Shown here: piece by piece, positions 1 through 8,617 of the stretch | How the letters are laid out: each line of letters starts with the position of its first letter | How positions within the stretch are numbered: the first letter of the stretch is position 1 | Source of the DNA: Pseudogulbenkiania sp. | Lineage (GTDB): Bacteria > Pseudomonadota > Gammaproteobacteria > Burkholderiales > Chromobacteriaceae | Length of the DNA: 64,000 bases | Assembly (NCBI GenBank): GCA_018260425.1 | Contig: JAGLBD010000003.1 | Coordinates: 40,948 to 104,947 of the forward strand | Direction of reading: 5' to 3' | The notes under the pieces: generated by a model | Database searches by the model: none | The model's input: only the letters and a program-made list of their open reading frames with translations | Told to the model about the DNA's origin: nothing | Translations under genes and position numbers: made by a program

Positions 1-617
1 TCCGTGCCAGCGACTCGACACCGATCCTGAGCGCCCTGCAATCCGGCAATGACACCACCACGGTCATCAGTGACAACGGTTTCGCCGAATCATTGCTGAT
101 CGTGGCTAAAAATGGCTACAACCTTAAAGGGTTGTCCGGCATTCTCGAAGCGAATTCCGCGGCCAGCGGCAGTCTTGCCGCAGGCGGAACCGCCCGCTTT
201 GCCGCCGCACAGGGCTTTTCTCTTGCCAATGCCATCGCTCAGGGCAGTTCATGGACACAAGGCGCCAGTCTGGGCAATGCCTTGTACCTGACCGGCAGCC
301 TTTACCAAAACAGCGCGGGCAGCACCCAAAGCTTTTCATCCTTGCTGGCCCAGACGGGCAGTGACCAGCAGGTCCCGGCCATCGCCGGTCGTGCCGTCTA
401 TTTGAATGGCTGGGCGATCGGCGCCGGAATCTACTCCAGTGGTGCGCTGGGTAATCCGCAATTCCAACATGATTTGAACGGCTTTGGCGTAAGCGCTGCC
501 GTTCAGGCGGTTCCCGAGCCGGAAACCTGGGCGTTGATGGGGCTGGGCCTGACGGCGTTGCTGCTGCGTCGTCGCAAATCGAATGCCGTTGCGGCGCAAG
601 CCATTGCGGAACAGTAA
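1..617 (+). CDS. PEP-CTERM sorting domain protein, 5' end outside window
   Basis: The reading frame is open from the first complete codon (base 3), so the true start lies upstream; an internal ATG/TTG start is not needed. The visible part is Ala/Ser/Gly/Asn-rich and low in charge. It ends in a PEP-CTERM signal: VPEPETWALMG, a hydrophobic stretch, then an Arg-rich tail (LLLRRRKS). Such C-termini are recognised by exosortase-type transpeptidases and mark proteins that are exported and processed at the membrane, often in bacteria that make exopolysaccharide. The next gene, 24 nt downstream, encodes a protein with a near-identical C-terminus, so the two are probably paralogues in one transcript. 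The passenger part is not recognised. Confidence 0.85.
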   Translation, partial: RASDSTPILSALQSGNDTTTVISDNGFAESLLIVAKNGYNLKGLSGILEANSAASGSLAAGGTARFAAAQGFSLANAIAQGSSWTQGASLGNALYLTGSLYQNSAGSTQSFSSLLAQTGSDQQVPAIAGRAVYLNGWAIGAGIYSSGALGNPQFQHDLNGFGVSAAVQAVPEPETWALMGLGLTALLLRRRKSNAVAAQAIAEQ

Positions 618-641
618 CCCATGTTACAGAGGGAGTCTTTC

Positions 642-1427
642 ATGCAACTGAAAAGACACTGGCTGCTCGCCGGCCTGATCGTTGCGGTGGCCACCCCGGC
701 CATGGCGACGGTTTCCGTGGTGGATACCTCGGGCTACACCCTGTTTACCGGTAGTCAGGTCAGTTATCGGGTGGATCTTGCCAACCCGGCTTTTGCCGGC
801 ATGAGTGCTTCGGTGGTGGGAAACCAGTTGGTGTTTGCTCCGGCCGCCGGCAACAGCTATTTGCGTACCAGCCTGTTGCGCGGCAATGGATCGGGGGCTT
901 CCCTGCTGTCCAATTCACTGCCTTCCGTGGTGGTGGAAGCGAGCAAGGGCTTCAAGCTGGCGAGCCTGACCGGTACCCTGACGGCGACCACCACGACCGG
1001 TGTAACGCTCAAATCCGGCGGCACACTTGGCTACAACACCACCTTCGACTTTCAGGCCAGTGACGGCACACTCGGCTCGTCCGGACTGTTTGCCCAAGGC
1101 GCTTCGGCCGGCAGTTACGCCGGGCAGCTCGGTGCCAGTGTCAGCAATGCCGGCAGCAGCAACTGGCTGGTGAATAACTCTGTGCCGCTCAGCTATCATA
1201 CGAGCGGAACGGCGCTGTCCCTGAACGGGGGCGCCGCGCTGGTCAACAACTTCGGTATTTCCACTGCCGTGCAGGTGGCGGGAGCAGCAGGACGGGGCCT
1301 TGCACAGAATTACCTGACGTCCTTCGGCTTTACGGCCGCGGTGAGTCCGGTTCCCGAACCGGAAACCTGGGCCTTGCTCGGCCTCGGCTTGAGCGCCGTG
1401 TTGCTGCGCCGGCGCCGCGCTGTCTGA
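642..1427 (+). CDS. PEP-CTERM sorting domain protein
   Basis: A 261-residue exported protein. I chose the ATG at 642 over the in-frame ATG at 621 because AGAGGGAG lies just upstream and translation then begins directly with a Sec signal peptide (MQLKRHWLLAGLIVAVATPAMA). The mature part is rich in Ser, Gly, Thr, Asn and Val with almost no Cys, as in extracellular beta-rich proteins. The C-terminus carries VPEPETWALLG, a hydrophobic helix and RRRRAV, the PEP-CTERM signal for exosortase processing. It resembles the C-terminal part of the upstream gene. A strong terminator follows 24 nt after the stop. The exosortase is not in this window. Substrate or ligand is unknown. Confidence 0.88.
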   Translation: MQLKRHWLLAGLIVAVATPAMATVSVVDTSGYTLFTGSQVSYRVDLANPAFAGMSASVVGNQLVFAPAAGNSYLRTSLLRGNGSGASLLSNSLPSVVVEASKGFKLASLTGTLTATTTTGVTLKSGGTLGYNTTFDFQASDGTLGSSGLFAQGASAGSYAGQLGASVSNAGSSNWLVNNSVPLSYHTSGTALSLNGGAALVNNFGISTAVQVAGAAGRGLAQNYLTSFGFTAAVSPVPEPETWALLGLGLSAVLLRRRRAV

Positions 1428-1450
1428 GTTGCCTGACATCGCCTATCGAT

Positions 1451-1477
1451 ACGGCCCCGCAAGGGGCCGTTTGTCTT
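1451..1477 (+). terminator. Rho-independent terminator after the PEP-CTERM pair
   Basis: Perfect 8-bp stem ACGGCCCC / GGGGCCGT closed by a GCAA tetraloop and followed by TTGTCTT. It lies 24 nt after the stop at 1427 and separates the PEP-CTERM genes from the ribonuclease gene. Confidence 0.85.
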
Positions 1478-1510
1478 ACAGCGGCTAGCCATCCGGAGCT
1501 GTGCGACTCC

Positions 1511-1519
1511 TGCTATAAT
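1511..1519 (+). promoter_or_regulatory. Extended -10 promoter of the RNB ribonuclease gene
   Basis: TGCTATAAT is a perfect extended -10 element, 35 nt before the ATG at 1554. No good -35 is visible at the right distance, as is common for extended -10 promoters. Confidence 0.6.
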
Positions 1520-1553
1520 TTTCGTTTGAATCCAAGATTTTGATTGATACCGG

Positions 1554-3422
1554 ATGAACGTCCTCTACGAAGAAAGTGGTAGTTTCAAGGTCGGCACCAT
1601 TGTGTCGCGCAGTGATGCCAGCCTGCAAATCGACACCCAGCACGGAAAACGCACCAAACTCAAAAGCGCCAGTGTAGTGCTGGAATTTTCTTCGTCACTG
1701 CACGATTTCCTGCCGGCCGTCGAGGCGCTGGTCAACGATATCGATCTGGACTTCCTGTGGGAGTGCTGCGGCGACGAGGAGTTCAGCCACGACACGCTGG
1801 TGGCCGAGTACTTCGGTCATACCCCCTCGGCTATCGAAACCGCGGCCATCGTGCTGCGTCTGCACGGCGCGCCCATGTACTTCTACAAGAAGGGCAAGGG
1901 GCGTTACAAGGCGGCTCCGGAAGAGGCTCTCAAGGCCGCGCTGGCCGGTGTGGAGCGCAAGAAGCGCGAGCAGGAGCAAGTCGATGCCTGGGTGGCCACG
2001 CTCAAGCAACGCGAACTGCCCGAACCGGTCCGCAACCGTTTGATGGAGTTGTTGTTCCGCCCCGACAAGAACACCCTGGAATTCAAGGCCTTTGACCAGG
2101 CCAGCCGCGAGATGTCCCTGTCGCCGTTGCGACTGGCCATCGAAGCCGGCGGTATTCCGTCGGTCCCCGATTACTTGATGGCCGGTTTTCTGATGGAGCA
2201 CTTCCCCAAAGGCAGTGGATTCGGTAACTACGCGCCGCCGGAGCCGGTGACCGACCTGCCGGTGGCACAGGTTGCGGCCTTCTCCATCGACGATGCCGCC
2301 ACCACGGAAATCGACGATGCCCTGTCGCTCGAAACGCTGCCGGACGGCAATCTGCGGGTCGGCATCCATATTGCCGCCCCGACCCTGGGTATCGCCGAAG
2401 GCTCGGATATCGAGCGTATCGTCTACAGCCGCCTGTCTACCGTTTATTTCCCCGGCGACAAGATCACCATGCTGCCGGATGACGTGGTGCAGCAGTTCAC
2501 GCTCAAGGAAGGCGCCCCCTGCCCGGCCCTGAGTTTGTATGTGGTGGTGACCCCGGAGTTCGAGCCGGTGTCCTTTGAAAACCGCATCGAAGCCGTGCCG
2601 ATCCGTGCCAACCTGCGCCATGACGCCCTCGAGGCGGTATTCAACGAGGCGACCCTGGCTAACGACCCGGGGGTGGACTACCCGTTCAAGCACGAATTGA
2701 CCTGGCTGTGGCAGTTCGCCGTGGCACTGGAAAAACGGCGCGGCAAGTACGACCCGACCCGTCCGGTGCAACAGGATTACAACTTCGACGTGGTGGACGG
2801 CAAGGTCAGCATCACCACCCGCCGCCGCGGCGCGCCGATGGACAAGCTGGTGGCGGAACTGATGATTCTCGCCAACTCGGAATGGGGGCGCATGCTGGCC
2901 GAGGCGGACATTCCCGCCATGTACCGTGCGCAAAGCATGGGCAAGGTGCGGATGACCACCCGTCCCGAGCCGCATATCGGCTTGGGTGTGGCCCAGTATG
3001 CCTGGTCGACATCACCGTTGCGCCGTGCTTCCGACTTTATCAACCAGCGTCAGCTGGTGGCGATGATTCGCGGCGAGCGGCCGCCGTTTGCCCAGTCGGA
3101 CGCCCGGTTGTTCGCCCTGTTGCGTGACTTTGATACCAGTTACTCGGCCTACCTCGGCTTCCAGGACCGCATGGAGCTGTTCTGGTGTCTGCGCTGGTTC
3201 AGTCAGGAAGGCATCACCATGCCGACCGCGACCTGGATCAAGGAAGATCTGGTGCGTATCGACGGGGTACCGATGCGGATTCGGGTGCCAGGTCTGCCGG
3301 AACTGACGCCGGGGGCACGCATACGGCTCGCCATCCTGAGGATAGACGAGCCGATGCTGGAGATCGAATGTCGCTTTGCCGGTGTGGTTGGCGAAGACGA
3401 TCCGACGGCAGGGACGGTTTAA
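1554..3422 (+). CDS. RNB-domain 3'-5' exoribonuclease (RNase II/R family)
   Basis: A 622-residue member of the RNase II/R family, enzymes that degrade single-stranded RNA processively from the 3' end using Mg2+. The catalytic RNB core starts near residue 240 with FSIDDAATTEIDDALSL, which carries the Asp cluster that binds the metal ions. Near residue 485 the segment TSPLRRASDFINQRQL matches the conserved Arg-containing motif (TSP(I/L)RR..D..N.RQL). The length is close to E. coli RNase II (about 640) and well below RNase R (about 810). The N-terminal 230 residues do not show obvious cold-shock domains to me, and the C-terminal S1 part looks short. Its stop overlaps the convergent HDOD gene by 4 bp. 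I do not assign rnb or rnr because the flanking domains are atypical. Confidence 0.85.
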   Translation: MNVLYEESGSFKVGTIVSRSDASLQIDTQHGKRTKLKSASVVLEFSSSLHDFLPAVEALVNDIDLDFLWECCGDEEFSHDTLVAEYFGHTPSAIETAAIVLRLHGAPMYFYKKGKGRYKAAPEEALKAALAGVERKKREQEQVDAWVATLKQRELPEPVRNRLMELLFRPDKNTLEFKAFDQASREMSLSPLRLAIEAGGIPSVPDYLMAGFLMEHFPKGSGFGNYAPPEPVTDLPVAQVAAFSIDDAATTEIDDALSLETLPDGNLRVGIHIAAPTLGIAEGSDIERIVYSRLSTVYFPGDKITMLPDDVVQQFTLKEGAPCPALSLYVVVTPEFEPVSFENRIEAVPIRANLRHDALEAVFNEATLANDPGVDYPFKHELTWLWQFAVALEKRRGKYDPTRPVQQDYNFDVVDGKVSITTRRRGAPMDKLVAELMILANSEWGRMLAEADIPAMYRAQSMGKVRMTTRPEPHIGLGVAQYAWSTSPLRRASDFINQRQLVAMIRGERPPFAQSDARLFALLRDFDTSYSAYLGFQDRMELFWCLRWFSQEGITMPTATWIKEDLVRIDGVPMRIRVPGLPELTPGARIRLAILRIDEPMLEIECRFAGVVGEDDPTAGTV

Positions 3423-4243
3423 AGCAATTCGTCCAGTGTGGTGCTGGCGGCCTTCAGGTCCGGCAGTGCCGCACTCAAACCGTCATGGGAGATGGCCAGG
3501 GTGTCGAGCAGCGACTGCGGCACGATATCGAGCATTTCCGCTTCCGTCATGCCTTTATTGAAACCGGACACCAGAAACGAGGAAAGTCCGGTCAGCAAGG
3601 CGTAAGGCGAGTCGTGGGTGTGGTTGGACAGATCATGTTGGTTGCGGATGGCATTCTGGATCGAGTCCGGGAAGTTCCAGCGACGCGCCAGTTCGGCGCC
3701 GACCAGCGTCAGGTCGAAACCCAGCACCATCCGTTCGGTGGCGGCCCGGTCGGCGCCGCCCGATACCACCTTGTCGATTTTCAGTGCTTCTTCCGGCATG
3801 GCGACATGCAGGACCAGTTCACCGATATTGGCCAGCAAGCCGCAGGTATAGCCTAGCTGGGAGTCGGCTTTGGCCAGTTTGGCCAGACACTTGGCGGTAT
3901 TGGCCATTTCGAAGCAACGCTGCCAGAATTCCTTCATGTCGAAGCCCGGGATCGAGGCGCTGGCACCACTGACCCCCGAGGCAATCACCAATACCCGCAA
4001 ATTGTCGAAGCCGAGCAGCAATACGGCATCGTCCAGCGACCCCACCGTGCGGTTGCCGCCGAAACGCGCCGTATTGGCCAGACGCAACACCCGGGCGGTG
4101 AGCACCTGATCATGGCCGACCATGTCGGCCACTTCTTCTATCGACACCCCTGGTTTGTGAAAGCTGGCAACCAATTCCTGGACCACCTTGGGAACCATCG
4201 GCAGTCGTCCGGTCGCCTTATCAAAAATTTCCGCCACTTGCAT
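3419..4243 (-). CDS. HDOD-domain signalling protein
   Basis: A 274-residue protein. The ATG at 4243 is preferred over one 27 nt upstream because AAGGAG precedes it at good spacing. Nearly the whole chain (about residues 10-210) is an HDOD domain, a HD-like helical module lacking the full metal-binding site: see LPMVPKVVQELVASFHKPG, VARVLRLAN-type helix (LTARVLRLANTARFGG) and LGFDNLRVLVIASG. HDOD proteins are regulatory and act in motility, biofilm and cell-cycle signalling in proteobacteria; a specific role cannot be read from this sequence. Its 3' end overlaps the ribonuclease gene convergently, and it lies downstream of eda on the same strand with no clear terminator between them. Confidence 0.82.
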   Translation of the reverse strand: MQVAEIFDKATGRLPMVPKVVQELVASFHKPGVSIEEVADMVGHDQVLTARVLRLANTARFGGNRTVGSLDDAVLLLGFDNLRVLVIASGVSGASASIPGFDMKEFWQRCFEMANTAKCLAKLAKADSQLGYTCGLLANIGELVLHVAMPEEALKIDKVVSGGADRAATERMVLGFDLTLVGAELARRWNFPDSIQNAIRNQHDLSNHTHDSPYALLTGLSSFLVSGFNKGMTEAEMLDIVPQSLLDTLAISHDGLSAALPDLKAASTTLDELL

Positions 4244-4315
4244 GACTGTTCTCCTTGTCTTTGGGCGCACTGCTCTTTGAGCTTAGGCAAGGGCGGAACA
4301 AAAGCAATGTCGGCG

Positions 4316-4939
4316 TTAGCCTTTCAGAGCGGCGGCTTCGCGGGCCAGTGCCGTGATACGGTCCCAGTCACGGGCGGCAATGGCGTCCTCCGGGGTCAGC
4401 CAGCTGCCACCGACGGCCAGGACATTCGGCAGGGCCAGATAGTCGCGGGCACGGACCACGTCGATGCCGCCGGTCGGGCAGAAACGCAGGTCGGCAAACG
4501 GACCGGCCAGCGAGCGGAGCAATTTGATGCCGCCGACCGCTTCGGCCGGAAACAGTTTTTGCACCAGAAACCCTTCATCCTGCGCAATCATCGCTTCCGA
4601 GGGCGTTGCCACGCCGGGAATCAGTGTCAGCGACGAGGAGCGTGCCGCGGCGGCCAGTTCCGAGGTCAGCCCCGGGCTGACACCGAATTGGGCGCCGGCA
4701 TCGACCACGGCTTCTACCTGGGCACGGTTGCGCAAGGTACCGGCGCCGACGATGGCGCCCGGTACTTCGTCACGCATGCGGCGCATGGCGGCCAGCGCGG
4801 CCTTGGTGCGCAGTGTCACTTCCAGTACGGTAATGCCGCCCGCCACCAGTGCATGGGCGAGGTCCACGGCCACCGCCGCATCGTTGACGACAATCACAGG
4901 TACCACCGGTCCCTGACGCAGCAGAGTCAATGCATCCAT
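4316..4939 (-). CDS. eda: KDPG aldolase (2-dehydro-3-deoxy-6-phosphogluconate aldolase)
   Basis: Cleaves KDPG into pyruvate and glyceraldehyde 3-phosphate, the last step of the Entner-Doudoroff pathway in the cytosol. The 207-residue chain is a class I aldolase TIM barrel: EVTLRT near residue 40 holds the catalytic Glu and phosphate-binding Arg, and K128 in QKLFPAEAVGG is the Schiff-base lysine, followed by FCPTGGI. I chose the ATG at 4939, which sits 2 nt after the edd stop with GGAG upstream; the ATG at 4954 would overlap edd by 13 nt. It is translationally linked to edd and shares its promoter and HexR-like control region. Confidence 0.95.
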   Translation of the reverse strand: MDALTLLRQGPVVPVIVVNDAAVAVDLAHALVAGGITVLEVTLRTKAALAAMRRMRDEVPGAIVGAGTLRNRAQVEAVVDAGAQFGVSPGLTSELAAAARSSSLTLIPGVATPSEAMIAQDEGFLVQKLFPAEAVGGIKLLRSLAGPFADLRFCPTGGIDVVRARDYLALPNVLAVGGSWLTPEDAIAARDWDRITALAREAAALKG

Positions 4940-4941
4940 AA

Positions 4942-6777
4942 TCACATTCTCCATTCGGGATGGCGGAAACTGGTTGCCCCTTGTTCCGCCGAGTCGGCTG
5001 CATCCCGGAACACTCCGAAGAGCTCACGCCCACAGCCGGTTTGATTATGCGCAAGATCAACCGTAATCGTCTCGCGCGCTTGCCATTCGTTTGCCTCCAC
5101 CCGCACCTCCAGTGTCCCGAGCCGGGCATCCAGCCGCAGCAGGTCACCGTCGCGCAGTTTGGCGATGGGACCGCCTGCCGCCGCTTCCGGGGTGATGTGG
5201 ATCGCAGCGGGAATCTTGCCCGATGCGCCCGACATGCGTCCGTCTGTGACCAGCGCGACCTGATGGCCACGCTCCTGCAGGATGCCGAGGATCGGTGTCA
5301 GTTTATGCAGCTCCGGCATGCCATTGGCGCGCGGCCCCTGGAAACGGATCACGGCAATCACGTCGCCGGTCAGCTCCCCGGCGTTGAAGGCATCGATCAT
5401 CTCTTGCTGGTCATGGAAAATCCGTGCCGGGGCTTCGACGATACGATGCTCCGGTTTGACCGCCGATACCTTGATCACGGCCCGTCCCAACGTGCCATTG
5501 ATGACCTTCAGGCCGCCATCGCTTGAAAACGGGTTGGCAGCCGGACGCAGCACGCTGTCGTCGGCACTGTTTGCCGGTACGGCTCGCCAGGCCAGCCGGC
5601 CGTTGTCCAGCCAGGGCTCCATGGCGTAGCGGGACAGACCGTGGCCTGCCACGGTATCCACATCCTCGTGCAACAAACCGGCACCCAGTAGCTCGCGGAT
5701 TACAAAACCGATGCCGCCTGCCGCATGGAAATGGTTCACATCGGCCTTGCCGTTAGGATAGACCCTGGCCAGCAACGGCACCACTGCCGACAAGGCATCG
5801 AAGTCATCCCAATTGATGGCGATGCCGGCCGCACGGGCAATCGCCACGATGTGCATGGTATGGTTGGTGGAGCCACCGGTGGCCAGCAGACCGACAATGG
5901 CATTGACGATGGACTTTTCCGAGATCATCCGCGCCAGCGGCACGAAGGCCTCATCGTGGCGGGACAGTTGTGCCGCACGACGGGCGGCTTCGCGGGTCAG
6001 CGCCTCGCGCAAGGGGGTGCCCGGGGTGATGAAGGCGCTGCCGGGCAGGTGCAGCCCCAGCACTTCCATCAGCATCTGGTTGGAGTTGGCGGTGCCGTAG
6101 AACGTGCAGGTGCCGGGCCCGTGGTAGGACTTGGCTTCGGATTCGAGCAGGGCGTCACGACCCACCTTGCCTTCGGCGTAGAGCTGGCGAATGTGCGCCT
6201 TGTCGTCATTGGCCATGCCGGTGGTCATCGGGCCGGCCGGCACGAACACGGCGGGAAGATGACCGAAGGACAGGGCGCCGATCAGCAGGCCCGGCACAAT
6301 CTTGTCGCAGACACCGAGATACAGGGCGGCATCGAACATTTGGTGCGACAGCGCCACCGCGGTACTCATGGCGATGACGTCGCGGGAAAACAGGCTCAGC
6401 TCCATGCCGTCCTGACCTTGCGTGACACCATCGCACATGGCCGGTACGCCGCCGGCAAATTGGGCGGTGGCTCCGGCTTCCAGTGCTGCCGCCTTGAGCC
6501 AGGCCGGATAGGCTTCCAGTGGCTGGTGGGCCGACAACATGTCGTTGTAGGCCGACACGATGGCGAGGTTGGGGCGGCTTTCTTCCTTCAAGTGGATCTT
6601 GACGGTGTCCGGCATCGCGGCAAAGGCATGGGCAAGGTTGGTACAGGAGAGCTGGCTGCGTTCGAGCTTGCCACGTTTGATGGCGGCATCGATACGGGCA
6701 AGGTACGCTGTCCGCGTCGGGCGGCTGCGTTCGACGATTCGTTCGGTAACCTCAGCGAGGACAGGGTGCAGTGACAT
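4942..6777 (-). CDS. edd: Phosphogluconate dehydratase
   Basis: Dehydrates 6-phosphogluconate to KDPG, the committing step of the Entner-Doudoroff pathway. At 611 residues it matches the usual length (about 600). It is an IlvD/Edd-family Fe-S dehydratase: the segment [19 protein letters not shown] and the Cys in [13 protein letters not shown] correspond to the cluster-binding region, and [11 protein letters not shown] and [13 protein letters not shown] are family hallmarks. The start has GGGAGAG upstream. It is the first gene of edd-eda, divergent from pgl, and two HexR-like operators lie in the 148-bp gap. Confidence 0.96.
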   Translation of the reverse strand: MSLHPVLAEVTERIVERSRPTRTAYLARIDAAIKRGKLERSQLSCTNLAHAFAAMPDTVKIHLKEESRPNLAIVSAYNDMLSAHQPLEAYPAWLKAAALEAGATAQFAGGVPAMCDGVTQGQDGMELSLFSRDVIAMSTAVALSHQMFDAALYLGVCDKIVPGLLIGALSFGHLPAVFVPAGPMTTGMANDDKAHIRQLYAEGKVGRDALLESEAKSYHGPGTCTFYGTANSNQMLMEVLGLHLPGSAFITPGTPLREALTREAARRAAQLSRHDEAFVPLARMISEKSIVNAIVGLLATGGSTNHTMHIVAIARAAGIAINWDDFDALSAVVPLLARVYPNGKADVNHFHAAGGIGFVIRELLGAGLLHEDVDTVAGHGLSRYAMEPWLDNGRLAWRAVPANSADDSVLRPAANPFSSDGGLKVINGTLGRAVIKVSAVKPEHRIVEAPARIFHDQQEMIDAFNAGELTGDVIAVIRFQGPRANGMPELHKLTPILGILQERGHQVALVTDGRMSGASGKIPAAIHITPEAAAGGPIAKLRDGDLLRLDARLGTLEVRVEANEWQARETITVDLAHNQTGCGRELFGVFRDAADSAEQGATSFRHPEWRM

Positions 6778-6805
6778 GGATTCTCTCCCGTTGAATTCAG
6801 GGTGG

Positions 6806-6824
6806 TGTTAGTAACTTTACTACA
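6806..6824. promoter_or_regulatory. HexR-like operator, edd-proximal
   Basis: On the minus strand the sequence reads TGTAGTAAAGTTACTAACA, close to the HexR consensus (TGTARTwwwAYTACA). It lies about 30 nt upstream of the edd start, where binding would block edd-eda transcription. HexR is an RpiR-type repressor that senses KDPG. No hexR gene is in this window, so the regulator is inferred from the motif and the target genes. Confidence 0.65.
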
Positions 6825-6870
6825 TTTACGCCGTTTCTGCCGGGCAATCCACCAGAATTTGATGAAAGTC

Positions 6871-6889
6871 ACAAGTAATTAAACTACAA
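6871..6889. promoter_or_regulatory. HexR-like operator, pgl-proximal
   Basis: Plus strand ACAAGTAATTAAACTACAA; reversed it reads TTGTAGTTTAATTACTTGT, a good match to the HexR palindrome. It ends 37 nt before the pgl ATG and overlaps a TACAAT hexamer that could be the pgl -10. Together with the edd-proximal site it suggests joint control of both divergent units. Confidence 0.7.
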
Positions 6890-6925
6890 TCGCCAGACTG
6901 TGGCGTCTGATGCCAAGGAGCTTGC

Positions 6926-7600
6926 ATGAACCGTTTCTGTTTTGATTCCAGCGAGGCGCAGATTGCTGCGTTGAGCGAGCGTCTCGTCGCCGATCTGGCC
7001 GGGGCGTTATCGCGCCATGCCGAGGTGGTGCTGGCCGTGTCGGGCGGTCGCTCGCCGTTGCCGCTGTTCCGTCGCCTCGCTCAAAACACCTCGCTCGACT
7101 GGTCGCGCATTATTGTCAGTCTGGTGGACGAACGCGTGGTGGCCGAATCGCATCCGGACAGCAATGCCGCTCTGGTCAAGGCCGCTTTGTTGCAAGGCGC
7201 TGCCGCGGCGGCGCGTTTCTTGCCGTTGGTGCGTGATGGCGAAAGCCCGGACGAGGCGGTCCGGCACAGTCTCGCACAGTATCGCCAACCTCATCTGGTC
7301 GTGTTGGGCATGGGGGAGGATGGTCATACCGCCTCGCTGTTCCCCGATGCGCCGGAGTTGCCAGCAGGTCTGGCGTCCGACGCGCCTGCCCTGATCGCCA
7401 CGACCCCGGGTAGCGCTCCGCATTGCCGGGTGAGCATGACGCTGGCCAGTCTCGGACGTGCCGAGAATCTGTATCTATCGATTCAGGGCGGGCAAAAGCG
7501 CGCCGTGCTGGATGCTGCTCTGGCCCATCCCTCGGCGGCCCTGCCGATCGGGCTGGTGCTGACCTTGCCGGGCGTGGTCGCCGACGTTTACGAGTGCTGA
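6926..7600 (+). CDS. pgl: 6-phosphogluconolactonase
   Basis: Hydrolyses 6-phosphogluconolactone to 6-phosphogluconate, feeding both edd and the oxidative pentose phosphate route. The 224-residue protein has the SugarP-isomerase fold of the short (DevB-type) lactonases: VSGGRSP near residue 37, SLVDERVV near residue 65, and GMGEDGHTASLFP near residue 130. AAGGAG lies 5 nt before the ATG. The gene is divergent from edd-eda with HexR-like sites between. Zwf, the preceding enzyme, is not nearby. Confidence 0.95.
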   Translation: MNRFCFDSSEAQIAALSERLVADLAGALSRHAEVVLAVSGGRSPLPLFRRLAQNTSLDWSRIIVSLVDERVVAESHPDSNAALVKAALLQGAAAAARFLPLVRDGESPDEAVRHSLAQYRQPHLVVLGMGEDGHTASLFPDAPELPAGLASDAPALIATTPGSAPHCRVSMTLASLGRAENLYLSIQGGQKRAVLDAALAHPSAALPIGLVLTLPGVVADVYEC

Positions 7601-7612
7601 GCCTGCCGATAT

Positions 7613-7648
7613 GAAAATGCCCCCGGCTTCGCAGGAAGGCGGGGGCAT
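7613..7648 (-). terminator. Terminator of the Tsx-like gene
   Basis: On the minus strand the stem ATGCCCCC / GGGGGCAT is followed by TTTT. It lies 22 nt beyond the stop of the channel gene and just after pgl, so it may also stop transcription from the pgl side in part. Confidence 0.75.
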
Positions 7649-7670
7649 AAGCCGGATCAGGCCGTCAGTA

Positions 7671-8444
7671 TCAGAAGTTGTACTTGACGGTGTAGATCAT
7701 GGCGTTTTCGTTACCGGCAACGCCCAGCTTGTGCACGGCGTAGCGGTACTGGATACCGGTGGTCACGGACTTGACCGGGGTCCACCACAGGGAGATCGCG
7801 CCGTTCTGGCCGGTGTGGCGTACGTGTACGTTGCCATCGGTGCTCAGGTTGGAGAAGCGATCGTTGCGATTGAATTCGGTTTCATGCCATTGGGTCACGG
7901 AGAACGGCTGACCGAAGGCAGTGAAGTCGTAGCCTGCAACGTAACCGGCCATGTAGCCGTTGTTGCGGGCGGTGTTCCAGTAGTTCAGCTCTTGGTGAAC
8001 GCCCAGGAACGGCTTGACCCACAGTTTGCCGAAGCTCAGGCTGGTGCCCAGGCCCAGAACGCGGTTTTGGTCGTAGAAGTTGTGGCCACGGGTGTCGTAG
8101 ACGTGAGCGTACAGTTGTACCGGTACGTTGGCGACGGTGGTCAGGTTGTAACGGCCAACCACTTTGGTGGTCCAGCGACGATCTTTGCCCGGAGCGGTGT
8201 TCTGATTGCTCTGACCCGGGTTTTCGATATCGAAGAAGCCGTAAACATCACCCCAGTTGCCGCCCATGCCGCCTTCAGCTTCCAGGTAGCCGAAGTCTTG
8301 TTTGCCACCTTGGGAGATGCGGGTGGTGTTGCTCGACCAGTCGAGGTAGTTGGCGGACACGTTGGCGAAGGAGTAGCCGTCAGCTTGAGCGGCGGCTGCA
8401 GCACAGACCATGGACATGGTCAGAATGATTTTGCTAGTTTTCAT
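7671..8444 (-). CDS. Tsx/OmpK-family outer-membrane channel
   Basis: A 257-residue outer-membrane beta-barrel with a Sec signal peptide ending near AAAAAQA. The mature part has alternating aromatic/polar strands (for example YSFANVSANYLDWSS, YGFFDIENPG, YTVKYNF). It ends in Phe, the typical C-terminal residue for barrel insertion by BAM. The pattern fits the nucleoside-specific channel (Tsx/OmpK) family, whose E. coli member passes nucleosides. It is a monocistronic gene with its own terminator. The substrate here is not certain, so no symbol is given. Confidence 0.8.
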   Translation of the reverse strand: MKTSKIILTMSMVCAAAAAQADGYSFANVSANYLDWSSNTTRISQGGKQDFGYLEAEGGMGGNWGDVYGFFDIENPGQSNQNTAPGKDRRWTTKVVGRYNLTTVANVPVQLYAHVYDTRGHNFYDQNRVLGLGTSLSFGKLWVKPFLGVHQELNYWNTARNNGYMAGYVAGYDFTAFGQPFSVTQWHETEFNRNDRFSNLSTDGNVHVRHTGQNGAISLWWTPVKSVTTGIQYRYAVHKLGVAGNENAMIYTVKYNF

Positions 8445-8558
8445 GGGGAAGACCTGCGTTCTGTTGTGTTGGTTTTATACGAGCCTTTGCAAGCTCGGGC
8501 GCAGGATAAGCATAGGAAGTTGACTTGTAAAGTTTTGGTAAGCAAATCGTCTCATTTT

Positions 8559-8574
8559 TGCCATATTTTTGGCA
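8559..8574. promoter_or_regulatory. Inverted repeat upstream of the Tsx-like gene
   Basis: TGCCA-N6-TGGCA lies about 115 nt upstream of the channel start and between it and the MBL hydrolase gene. Nearer the gene, the minus strand has TTTACA, 17 nt, TATCCT as a possible promoter. The repeat could be an activator or repressor site; the regulator is unknown. Confidence 0.3.
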
Positions 8575-8617
8575 TAATGTGAAATGTCTTTACCTAAAGC
8601 AAAAAAATAATTGCAAA

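Noticed and set aside
1695..2975. Long open frame on the minus strand (426 codons)
   Set aside because: It lies antisense to the RNB ribonuclease gene, its product is His/Arg/Gly-rich without any family pattern, and GC-rich codon use in the real gene explains it.
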